A program made the translations under genes and the position numbers. From positions 1,674,001 to 1,738,000 of the forward strand of contig OY970386.1 of NCBI GenBank assembly GCA_963719465.1: 64,000 bases of DNA. Reading direction: 5' to 3'. This DNA is from JALHUB01 sp963719465 (lineage in GTDB: Bacteria > Chloroflexota > Dehalococcoidia > DSTF01 > JALHUB01). This document shows positions 26,526 through 33,999 of the stretch, piece after piece. The notes under the pieces are model-generated. The model did not search any database. It was not told the DNA's origin and was given only the letters and a program-made list of their open reading frames with translations. Within the stretch, counting starts at the first letter, position 1. Every line of letters begins with the position of its first letter.

Positions 26526-28152
26526 GTGGCGACGGCGGTTACGGTCTACGGAGGGGCGAGGAGCATCGGCGGGAACAAGATCCTGCTGGAGGACGGCGAT
26601 GCCCGCCTTTTCTTCGACTTCGGGACGTCGTTCAAGGTGCGCGAGCAGTACTTCGAAGAATACCTCAAGCCAAGGCCCGGCGCCGGCCTGCTCGACCTCC
26701 TCGAAATGCAGTACACGAACGAGCAGGGGATCTTCTTCGGCCCGCTGCTGCCGCGCATCGAGGGCATCTACCGCTCCGATCTCGATTCCGCCCGGCGGCG
26801 TCTGGGAGCGCTACCGCGAGCACCCCGGCTACGCGGCCATCGACCACGTGGACGCGGTGCTGGTGTCGCACGCGCACATCGACCACACGGGCTACATCTC
26901 GTTCCTTCGCGAGGACATCCCCATCTACTCCACGGCGATGACGGCGTTCATCGCCAAGTCGATGCAGGACAGCGGGATAGCGGAGCTGGAGAAGGAGGTC
27001 TGCTACTTCGCGCCGCGCGAGGTGGACCCCGACTACGACATCATTAAGGGCAGCGACTGGCGCAAGAACCCGTACAAGCTGCGCCCTTTCGTGCTGGTCG
27101 ACGGGCTGAGCGAGGAGGCGGCGCGGTTCTGGCGTCAGAAGCCGGGCACGGGCCGCAACCTGCAGTGCTGCGAGTGCGATTCGTCGTGCGACGAGGTCGG
27201 CGGGCTGCCGGTGCGCCACTTTCCGGTCGACCACTCCGTCTACGGGGCCTGCGCCTGGGCGGTGGAGACGAGCGCCGGCTGGATCGTCTACACCGGCGAC
27301 CTGCGGCTGCACGGGTCGCGCGGGGAGATGACACGTCGCTTCATCGCGGAGGCGAAGGCGCTGCACCCGCGGGCGCTGATCTGCGAGGGGACGCGCGCCG
27401 GCGCCGCCAGGGGCCAGGACGAGCAGATGACGGAGAAAGAGGTCGGGGAGAACGTCCTCCAGGAGGTGCACGCGACCGACGGCCTGGTGGTCGCCGACTT
27501 CGGGCCGCGGAACGTCGAGCGGCTCTGCACGTTCCTCGACGTGGCGCGGGCGACCAATCGGAAGCTGGTGGTGCTGGCGAAGGACGCGTTCCTGCTGGAG
27601 AAGATGCGTCTCGCATCAAATGAGGTGCCGACGGTGGGCGATTCGCCGGAGATGCTGATCTATCGCGACTTGAAGGCGGCGCCGGCGTTCTGGGAGCAGA
27701 CGCTTCGCCAGAGGTACGCGAGCCGGCTGGTCACGGGGCCGGACGTCAAGGCGTCGGGCGGCGATTTCATTGTGTGCTTCAGCTTCTGGGACGTGAAGAA
27801 CCTTATCGACATGGCGCCGCAGGGCGGCAAGTACATCTATTCGTCGAGTGAAAGCTACAGCGAGGAGCAGGACATCGACTTCCGGCGGCTGCACAACTGG
27901 CTGCGGCACTTCGGGATGGAGGGCAAAGGCCTGCCCTACATCAAAGACGGCGAGCGGGGGCTGGAGCATCCGGGCCTGCACGCGTCGGGGCACGCGACGG
28001 CGGGCGACCTGCTGGAGCTGATCCGGGAGATCGCGCCGCAGACGATGGTCAGCGTGCACACGGAGTCGCCGGGCTATTTCGTCGAAGGGTTGAAGGACAG
28101 CGGCATCGAGGTTATCGTTCCAGAGTACGCGGAGCGCATCGAGATAAGGTAA
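26526..28152 (+). CDS. RNase J-like metallo-beta-lactamase hydrolase, with a 1-base frameshift
   Basis: GTG 26526 with GGAGG 5 bases upstream (ATG 26514 is an alternative). The first 85 residues (VTVYGGARSIGGNKILLE, FFDFGTSF) and the rest are in different frames; an extra T at 26786-26787 is the break, and removal gives DLDPPGGVWERY. The continuation has VSHAHIDHTGY (HxHxDH), PVDHSVYGA, YTGDLRLHG and a late VSVHTESP. Length about 541. The layout matches RNase J/CPSF-type nucleases of the archaeal and Chloroflexi kind. Indel in assembly is the likely cause. Confidence 0.75.
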
Positions 28153-28177
28153 CGTCTGAGGGACTGGAGGCGGAGCG

Positions 28178-29215
28178 ATGGAAGCGCTGATCGTCATTTT
28201 GCTGGTCGTCCTGGTCGTCGCTGTTGGGGCGCTGGCGTGGGAGAGGCTGCGGGCGCAGCGGGTCGACACCGGCGCGAACGTGGCGCAGATCGTGGCGATA
28301 ACGCAGCAGGGGCTGGAGCAGCGCATCGAAGGGCTGGACCAGCGGCTGTCGGCGGCGCTGAACAGCGTCCAGCAGACGATGAACACGTCGTTCGCCTCCA
28401 CCGCCGAGACGATGCGGACCGTCGGCCAGCAGCTCGGCGAGCTCGAGACGTCCAGCGCCCAGATGCTGGAGGTGGGCAAGAACATCGATGAGCTCCAGAA
28501 CGTCCTCAAGCCCCCGAAGATGCGCGGCGGTTTCGGCGAGCTGCTCCTGGAGAACCTGCTGACCCAGATAGTGCCGCAAAACTTCGAGATGCAACACCAC
28601 TTCCGCAACGGCGAGATGGTCGATGCCGTGGTGCGCCTGGGCAGCGGCATGGTGCCCGTCGATTCGAAGTTCCCTATGGAAAGCTTTAACCGCGTCGTCG
28701 GCGCCGAAACGGACGAGGAGCGATTGCCCTTGCGCCGCGCCTTCCTGCGGGACGTGCGCACCCATGTGGACGCCGTCGCGAAGTACATCGCGCCCGACGA
28801 GGGCACCTTCGGCTTCGCGCTCATGTACATCCCGGCGGAAGGCGTCTACTACGAGACGTTCTTCCGCGATGAGAAGCTGGACGAAAAGGAGAGCGCCTGG
28901 ACTTACGCTATGGACCGCAAGGTCATTCCCGTCTCGCCGAATAGCTTCTACGCCTACCTGCAGGCGGTCGTCCTCGGGTTGAACGGGCTGAAAGTCGAGC
29001 AGCGGGCGCGGGAGATAATGAACCACCTCTCGCGCATCGAAGGCGAGTACGACCGTTTTCGAGAGGAGTTCGGCGTGCTCGGCGGCCACATCACGCGGGC
29101 TAAGGTGAAGTTCGACGAGGTCGACAAGCACGTCGGCCGGCTGGGCGACCGCCTGGCGCTGCCGTTAGGTTCGGAGTGGGAGCAGTTGCCGGAGCAGTCC
29201 CAGTTCGAGACTTGA
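28178..29215 (+). CDS. rmuC: RmuC family DNA recombination protein
   Basis: A 345-residue protein: N-terminal membrane anchor (residues 3-22), a coiled coil (about 40-110, QQGLEQRIEGLDQRLSAAL) and the RmuC nuclease-like core with KPPKMRGGFGELLLENLL, VDSKFPMESF and FALMYIPAEGVYYE. RmuC limits recombination at inverted repeats. Ribosome binding site GGAGGCGGAG. Same strand and 25 bases after the RNase J-like gene. Confidence 0.85.
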   Translation: MEALIVILLVVLVVAVGALAWERLRAQRVDTGANVAQIVAITQQGLEQRIEGLDQRLSAALNSVQQTMNTSFASTAETMRTVGQQLGELETSSAQMLEVGKNIDELQNVLKPPKMRGGFGELLLENLLTQIVPQNFEMQHHFRNGEMVDAVVRLGSGMVPVDSKFPMESFNRVVGAETDEERLPLRRAFLRDVRTHVDAVAKYIAPDEGTFGFALMYIPAEGVYYETFFRDEKLDEKESAWTYAMDRKVIPVSPNSFYAYLQAVVLGLNGLKVEQRAREIMNHLSRIEGEYDRFREEFGVLGGHITRAKVKFDEVDKHVGRLGDRLALPLGSEWEQLPEQSQFET

Positions 29216-29235
29216 GCAACGCGTGTTTTACCAGT

Positions 29236-29263
29236 GTAGCCGAGACTTTCCAGTCTCGCCTAC
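29236..29263. repeat. Imperfect palindrome, dispersed hairpin (copy 1)
   Basis: GTAGCCGAGACT, loop TTCC, AGTCTCGCCTAC: a 12-bp stem with one mismatch. A related hairpin starting with the same 12 bases lies at 39644-39671. It sits just after rmuC and could serve as a terminator, but no T-run follows. Confidence 0.6.
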
Positions 29264-29299
29264 AGGGAATTCATTGCGGGAGCAACTTGGAGGTTCAAG

Positions 29300-29638
29300 A
29301 TGGCAAACAACGACTGGGTCAAAGGGTTCCCGGCGCCGGTTGTCGTCGCGGACGCGAACGGGACGATAATCGACATGAACGCAAAGGCGTTCGAATGGTT
29401 CGCCAAGCGCGGCGGCAGCGACCTGCTGGGCAAAAGCCTCTTCGACGTGCACCAGGACGCGTCTCAGAGTAAGATCAAGGAACTGCTGGGGACGAAGCAG
29501 GCCAACGTCTACACCATCGAGAGGGACGGCGCCAGGACGCTGGTCTATCAGTCGCCGTGGTATCGGGACGGGGCGCTCGCCGGGCTGGTGGAGTTGCTGC
29601 TGGCGGTCCCGCCCGACATTCCGCACCACGCGCGCTGA
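29300..29638 (+). CDS. Single-domain PAS protein
   Basis: A 112-residue PAS fold: APVVVADANGTIIDMNAKA is the opening strand pair, DLLGKSLFDVH the helix after it, and VYTIERDGARTLVYQSPWY the sheet end. No kinase, GGDEF or DNA-binding domain is attached, so it acts either as a sensor partner or a small-molecule binder. Strong GGAGG ribosome binding site. Lies alone between rmuC and a lipoprotein. Confidence 0.75.
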   Translation: MANNDWVKGFPAPVVVADANGTIIDMNAKAFEWFAKRGGSDLLGKSLFDVHQDASQSKIKELLGTKQANVYTIERDGARTLVYQSPWYRDGALAGLVELLLAVPPDIPHHAR

Positions 29639-29724
29639 TCGAGGGAACGACGCCATCGATTTGAACGACTGCCGGGCCATCGGTCGCGGAGCTGAGCGGC
29701 TTCGGCTAGCGAGGGGCGAGAAAA

Positions 29725-30333
29725 GTGGTTGACAAGACTTTTGTCCGCATATTGGTTGTCGCGTTGCCCGCTTTCGCGCTGACGCTCGCGGCGTGCGGCT
29801 CAGGCAAGTCGACATCCTCAACGGCGACGCCGGAGCCCTCAGCAGCAACCACTGCCACTTCTCCGACGGTGCCATCCTCGCCGGCCACGCTCGCTCCAAC
29901 TGCATCGAGCGCAACGTCTCCGCTGCCGCCTGTTGCAACCTCGACCCCTATCCCGATCTTGAGCCCCGACCAGCAGCAGCAGATGACGAGCATCGTCTCC
30001 GCCGACCCGAGAATCACGGACCTGCTGAACGGATTGACGACGAGCCGATCTCAGCTCGCGCCGTGGCTCGACGGTCAGGGAAATCTGATCGGCGGCGTGA
30101 TGGTCCTCACTTTAAGCCAGCCAGCGACTCTGACGCACGAGTGGCGGGGCATCAGCTGGGCTGATAGCACGAAGACTATCTATTCTGTCATCGTCTACGA
30201 CGCTCAGCTCTCCAACGTGACCCGAATAGATATCTGGGTTGACCTGCGGACACAAAGCGTGGTCGGCTGGTCGCCGAACAGCGACGCAACGCCCATAACG
30301 ACGCCGGCCATCGTGACGACGATTGTGCCGTGA
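29725..30333 (+). CDS. Small lipoprotein of unknown function
   Basis: A 202-residue exported protein from GTG 29725. The signal peptide ends LTLAACGSG (lipidated Cys24), followed by a Ser/Thr/Pro/Ala-rich linker to about residue 75 and a globular domain (about 80-185) with a predicted alternating strand pattern (SVIVYDAQLSNVTRIDIWVD). No family recognised. The linker resembles those of the other lipoproteins in this window. Confidence 0.65.
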   Translation: MVDKTFVRILVVALPAFALTLAACGSGKSTSSTATPEPSAATTATSPTVPSSPATLAPTASSATSPLPPVATSTPIPILSPDQQQQMTSIVSADPRITDLLNGLTTSRSQLAPWLDGQGNLIGGVMVLTLSQPATLTHEWRGISWADSTKTIYSVIVYDAQLSNVTRIDIWVDLRTQSVVGWSPNSDATPITTPAIVTTIVP

Positions 30334-30394
30334 CCTGAAGCGCTCCAGCGGGAAGTCTGAAGAACGCCCCTCGTATTCTCGCTAGCGTCGAGCC

Positions 30395-30682
30395 TCAGGC
30401 GGGCTTGATGGTGTTGACCCGACTGCGAACGGCGCCCTTGTCCTGGTACCACTGAGCGTTCAGCGCCGAGAACTCTTTAGCGCTGTCCGGCACGTCGTCC
30501 TCGGCGAAGATCGCGGTAACGGGGCAGGACGGCTCGCAGGCGCCGCAGTCGATGCACTCGTTAGGGTCGATGTAGAGCATCCGGTCGGCGTCGCCTTCAT
30601 CGTGAATGCAGTCTACGGGGCAGACATCGACGCAGGCGCGGTCCTTGACGTCGATGCAGGGCGCAGTGATGACGTAGGTCAT
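30395..30682 (-). CDS. 7Fe-type ferredoxin
   Basis: 95 residues from ATG 30682 with GGAGGT 10 bases upstream; the GTG at 30694 lies inside that ribosome binding site and is rejected. The N-terminal cysteines are spaced C-x7-C-x3-C-P (C for a [3Fe-4S] cluster, with CPVDC contributing to the other), and CIDCGACEPSCP binds [4Fe-4S]. Likely electron carrier for the oxidoreductases such as the pyruvate enzyme. Cytosolic. Confidence 0.85.
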   Translation of the reverse strand: MTYVITAPCIDVKDRACVDVCPVDCIHDEGDADRMLYIDPNECIDCGACEPSCPVTAIFAEDDVPDSAKEFSALNAQWYQDKGAVRSRVNTIKPA

Positions 30683-30780
30683 AGGTCGCAGCACCTCCGG
30701 GAAGTATCAAGGCCATTCTAGGGCATCCGCAGCTTAGCGGGAAGCCGCCGTTCCTGTCCCGCCGATGCGATAACTCACCC

Positions 30781-31266
30781 TCAGTAGCCGCCGCCCGTGG
30801 CGCTGGCGCCGGACTGCACAATCACCTGGCCCGTCATGAACGGGTGAATGGTGCAATGATAAGCGAAGGTGCCAGCGGTCTGGAACGTATGCGAGAAAGT
30901 CTTGCCCGCCGTCAGGTTGCCGCTGTCGAAACTGCCATCGTCGGCGGTGACCGTATGCGTCGACGGGCCGTTGTTGGTCCAGGTGACGGTCCCGCCGAGC
31001 AGAACCGTTACGCTGGCCGGCGCGAACTCGAAGTCCTTTATCGTCACCGCCGCCTGGGTGCCTGCTGTGCCCGTCGCTCCGGGAGTCGCCGCCCCTTGAG
31101 GCGTAGTAGTCCCAGAAACGGACTTAGTCCCTGTGGCGGCAGGCGCCATCGTCATTCCCGGCGTGGGAGTAGAGCTTTTCGAAGAGCTGCCGCAAGCGAC
31201 TGCCGATAGCGCCCCGCCCAGCAGTACGGCAAGCGCCAGGGCGAATCCGAATCTTCTGGAGAACAT
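30781..31266 (-). CDS. Plastocyanin-like cupredoxin lipoprotein
   Basis: 161 residues from ATG 31266 (GGGAGG upstream). Signal peptide ends ALSAVAC (lipidated Cys25), then a Thr/Pro/Ala/Gly-rich tether (about 30-75), then a cupredoxin domain. Type 1 copper ligands are visible: the first His in STHTV and Cys, His and Met in YHCTIHPFM. A membrane-tethered electron carrier on the outer face; it could feed the terminal oxidase, but that is inference. An extended -10 promoter lies upstream. Confidence 0.85.
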   Translation of the reverse strand: MFSRRFGFALALAVLLGGALSAVACGSSSKSSTPTPGMTMAPAATGTKSVSGTTTPQGAATPGATGTAGTQAAVTIKDFEFAPASVTVLLGGTVTWTNNGPSTHTVTADDGSFDSGNLTAGKTFSHTFQTAGTFAYHCTIHPFMTGQVIVQSGASATGGGY

Positions 31267-31332
31267 GACAGCCTCCCTTCCGTCTTCGGGCAACGTCCTG
31301 TTGCGTAACCCGACTTTATGTCGTCTAAGGCC

Positions 31333-31341
31333 AGTATACCA
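31333..31341 (-). promoter_or_regulatory. Extended -10 promoter for the cupredoxin gene
   Basis: On the minus strand TGGTATACT, with TATACT at 31338-31333. The predicted leader to the ATG at 31266 is about 60 bases. Confidence 0.5.
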
Positions 31342-31373
31342 TCGCAGAAGGCCGCGCGACCGGCGACGCGCCC

Positions 31374-33098
31374 CTAGGAGAGGCTCGCAAAGTCAAAGAA
31401 TTCGCCCTTCTCCGCATCCACCAGCCCCATGTCCGTGAGGCGGAGCGAAGGGATAACGGGCAGCGAGAGGAAAGAGAGGACGGCGAACGGCTCGGCAATC
31501 GTTGCGCCGAGCGAGCGAGCGGCGTCGTCAAGCGCAGCGGTCCGTTCCGCGACCGTCGACGCGCCCTCCAGCGACATGATCCCAGCCACCGGCAGCGGGA
31601 GCGCGGCGAGGACTCGACCCTGGTCCACTACGACGAGACCGCCCTGCATCTCGGCAACGTGACGGACGGCGAGCAGAATATCGCCGTCAGAGGCGCCGAC
31701 GGCGATGATGTTGTGCGAATCGTGGGCGTAGGAGGAGGCGAGGGCACCGCGCTTGAGGCCGAACCCGCTCACCAGCCCGACGCCGATCCGTCCGCTGCCG
31801 TGATGGCGCTCGACCACGGCGAGCTTGAGGATGTCGCGCTGCGGCTCAGGAACGACGCGTCCCTCCACAACCCTAACTTCCTCCAGGCGACGGCCGGTGA
31901 GGATCTGGCCGGTAATGGCTTCGATGACGGGATAACGCCGGCCGGCCGCCAGCAACGCAAAGTCCTCGACGGCAAGGGCGGCGACGTTGACGGACCGCAG
32001 GAGCTCGGCCGGCACGGCGGCGGGCGCGTCGAAGAGAGCGACGCCGTCTTCGGCGACGAGGCGGCCATCGAAGTAGACGCGTCGCAGCGTTGGCCGGCGC
32101 AGGTCGTCGCAGACCAGCAAATGCGCTCGATAGCCGGGAGCGACGGCGCCAACGTCGCGTAACCCGAAGCAGGCAGCGGGATTAAGCGTCGCGAGCTGCA
32201 CTGCGCGAACCGGATCCAGCCCCAGGTCGATCGCTTTGCGCACGATGGCGTCGACGTCGCCGTCGGATAGCAGGTCGGCGGCGGACCGGTCGTCGGTCAC
32301 GAAGAGGCAGCGAGAAGCGGTGGCGTCCGTGACGAGCGGCAGCAGGTCGGCCAGGTTCTTCTCCGTCGTGCCCTCGCGTATCATGACCCACATGCCGCGC
32401 CGGAGCTTCTCGTGCGCCTCCTCCAGCGTGGTCGACTCGTGATCGCAGCGGGGACCGGCACAGAGATAGGCGTTGAGCGCGGCGCCGCGAACGCCGGGGG
32501 CATGGCCGTCTATCGGACGGTCGCCGGCTGCGGCGATTCTTTCTAGGATGCCTGAGTTGCCGGCGATGGCGCCCGGAAAGTCCATGAGCTCGCCGAGGCC
32601 CAGCGCGCCGTCCTCTGCGAAGAGGCGTCGTATTTCGTCCGAGCCGATAGCGGCGCCGGCTGATTCCAGCGATGTCGCCGGAACGCAGGACGGGGCCATG
32701 AGGCGCAGGTCCAGCGGCAGGCCGCGGGCTGCCTGGACGACCGCCCGAATTCCCGGCAGTCCGGCCACGTTCGCGATCTCGTGCAGGTCGGTGACGGCGG
32801 CGACGGTGCCGTGCGGCACGACGGCCCGCGCGTACTCGCCGATCCAGAGATGCGAGCTCTCAACGTGCGTGTGCCCGTTGATGAAGCCGGGCAGCAAGTA
32901 AGCGCCGCGCAGATCGACGGTCTCGCGGGCGCGGTGGCCGCTGCCGAGGCCGGCAATCCGGCCTCCAAAGACGACGACGTCGGTCTCCTCGACCTCGCCG
33001 CTGAAGACGTTGAGGACGCGGCCGTTGGTGAAGAGCAGGTCGCCGGCGGCGTCGCCCCTGGCAACGGCGATCAGCTTCGACCTCTCGCCTTCCCTCAC
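31374..33098 (-). CDS. ade: Adenine deaminase
   Basis: A 574-residue amidohydrolase. GFINGHTHVESSH is the HxH metal site, DHESTTLEEAHEKL and FVTDDRSAADLL supply later metal and catalytic residues, and the C-terminal ISLEGAS-type region (GIMSLEGASTVAE) is characteristic of bacterial adenine deaminase. It hydrolyses adenine to hypoxanthine and ammonia. The upstream gene encodes a hypoxanthine phosphoribosyltransferase and overlaps it by 4 bases, so the two form an adenine-to-IMP salvage operon. Confidence 0.87.
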   Translation of the reverse strand: MREGERSKLIAVARGDAAGDLLFTNGRVLNVFSGEVEETDVVVFGGRIAGLGSGHRARETVDLRGAYLLPGFINGHTHVESSHLWIGEYARAVVPHGTVAAVTDLHEIANVAGLPGIRAVVQAARGLPLDLRLMAPSCVPATSLESAGAAIGSDEIRRLFAEDGALGLGELMDFPGAIAGNSGILERIAAAGDRPIDGHAPGVRGAALNAYLCAGPRCDHESTTLEEAHEKLRRGMWVMIREGTTEKNLADLLPLVTDATASRCLFVTDDRSAADLLSDGDVDAIVRKAIDLGLDPVRAVQLATLNPAACFGLRDVGAVAPGYRAHLLVCDDLRRPTLRRVYFDGRLVAEDGVALFDAPAAVPAELLRSVNVAALAVEDFALLAAGRRYPVIEAITGQILTGRRLEEVRVVEGRVVPEPQRDILKLAVVERHHGSGRIGVGLVSGFGLKRGALASSYAHDSHNIIAVGASDGDILLAVRHVAEMQGGLVVVDQGRVLAALPLPVAGIMSLEGASTVAERTAALDDAARSLGATIAEPFAVLSFLSLPVIPSLRLTDMGLVDAEKGEFFDFASLS

Positions 33099-33631
33099 GA
33101 CGTGCCCTCGAGAACGTGGATATCGGGCAGGTGGCGGTACTTTTCCGAGAGGTCGAGGCCGTAGCCCACCAGCCAGCCGTCGCGGACCGCGAAGCCGGTG
33201 TAGTCTACCACGTCGGCGAGCACCTCCCGCGAGGTCTCTCGCAGTAGAAGAGTGCAGACGCGAACGCTCGCCGGTTGCATCGACTCGACGTGCGCGTGTA
33301 GAAAGCGCAACGTCTCGCCGGAATCGACGATGTCTTCGACGATTACGACGTGGCGGTCGCGAAGGTCGCTGCGAGGGTTGAGGCAGATTTCAATGTTGCC
33401 GTCGCTGGTGGTGCCCTTGAGGCCGTAGGTCGAGGCCTGGATGAAGTCGATTTCCGGCGGCTCGGCCATGCAGCGGGCGAGGTCGGCGAGGAAGACGTAG
33501 GAGCCCTTGAGGACGCCGAGGAGGACCGGCGCGCGGCCTTCGTAGTCGCGGCTAAGGCGGGCGGCGAGGGAGCGCACGCGGCGTCGGATGGCGTGTCGGG
33601 AGATGAGCGGCTGCAGTTGTGGCGCGTCCAT
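33095..33631 (-). CDS. hpt: Hypoxanthine phosphoribosyltransferase
   Basis: A 178-residue phosphoribosyltransferase with VVIVEDIVDSGETL, the PRPP-binding loop, GVLKGSYVFLADL near residue 39, and YTGFAVRDGWLVGYGLD near 145, the purine-specific end. It converts hypoxanthine or guanine plus PRPP to the nucleotide. Coupled by a 4-base overlap to the adenine deaminase gene, which produces its substrate. Confidence 0.88.
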   Translation of the reverse strand: MDAPQLQPLISRHAIRRRVRSLAARLSRDYEGRAPVLLGVLKGSYVFLADLARCMAEPPEIDFIQASTYGLKGTTSDGNIEICLNPRSDLRDRHVVIVEDIVDSGETLRFLHAHVESMQPASVRVCTLLLRETSREVLADVVDYTGFAVRDGWLVGYGLDLSEKYRHLPDIHVLEGTS

Positions 33632-33787
33632 GCCTTCGCCGTCAGTGTACTACGGGCGAAGGCGCGCGGCCACGACCCGCGGGCGCGAGCCAGCAGTATC
33701 GATTGGACAGTGTGCGCTGAAACGGGAATCGGTGTCGAGAAGGACGCCGCTGGAGAGGGACGCGGAGACAGAGGGGCTTGCGTCGCC

Positions 33788-33883
33788 TTACTTGTGCTTG
33801 CGTTGCCAGCGGGTCTTCTTGAGCATCTTGCGGTACTTGTGCTTGCGGATCTTCTTCCGCCGCTTCTTAACGACAGAAGGCAT
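33788..33883 (-). CDS. bS22-like (AURKAIP1/COX24 domain) mini ribosomal protein, 31 aa
   Basis: ATG 33883 with AAGGAG upstream encodes a 31-residue, extremely basic peptide beginning MPSVVKKRRKKIRKHKYRKM and ending with RWQRKHK. The KKRRKK-x-x-KHKYRKML-KKTR pattern is that of the AURKAIP1/COX24 domain, known as bS22 in actinobacterial 30S subunits. Likely binds 16S rRNA near the decoding region. It is isolated between hpt and uvrA and too short for most gene finders. Confidence 0.8.
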   Translation of the reverse strand: MPSVVKKRRKKIRKHKYRKMLKKTRWQRKHK

Positions 33884-33983
33884 AGGCTCTCCTTTCTTCG
33901 AGTCTTGCGATGAAGGACGACTTGCGGATTATAGCACGATTCGGCGAATCGGAAAGAGGGACGGCAATTCGTCGCGCGAGGCA

Positions 33984-33999
33984 GGGCAGTGGCCTGCCC
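33984..33999. terminator. Hairpin at the 3' end of uvrA
   Basis: GGGCAG, loop TGGC, CTGCCC: a compact 6-bp hairpin directly abutting the uvrA stop codon (34000). No T-run follows on the minus strand, so terminator function is only suggested by position. Confidence 0.35.
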
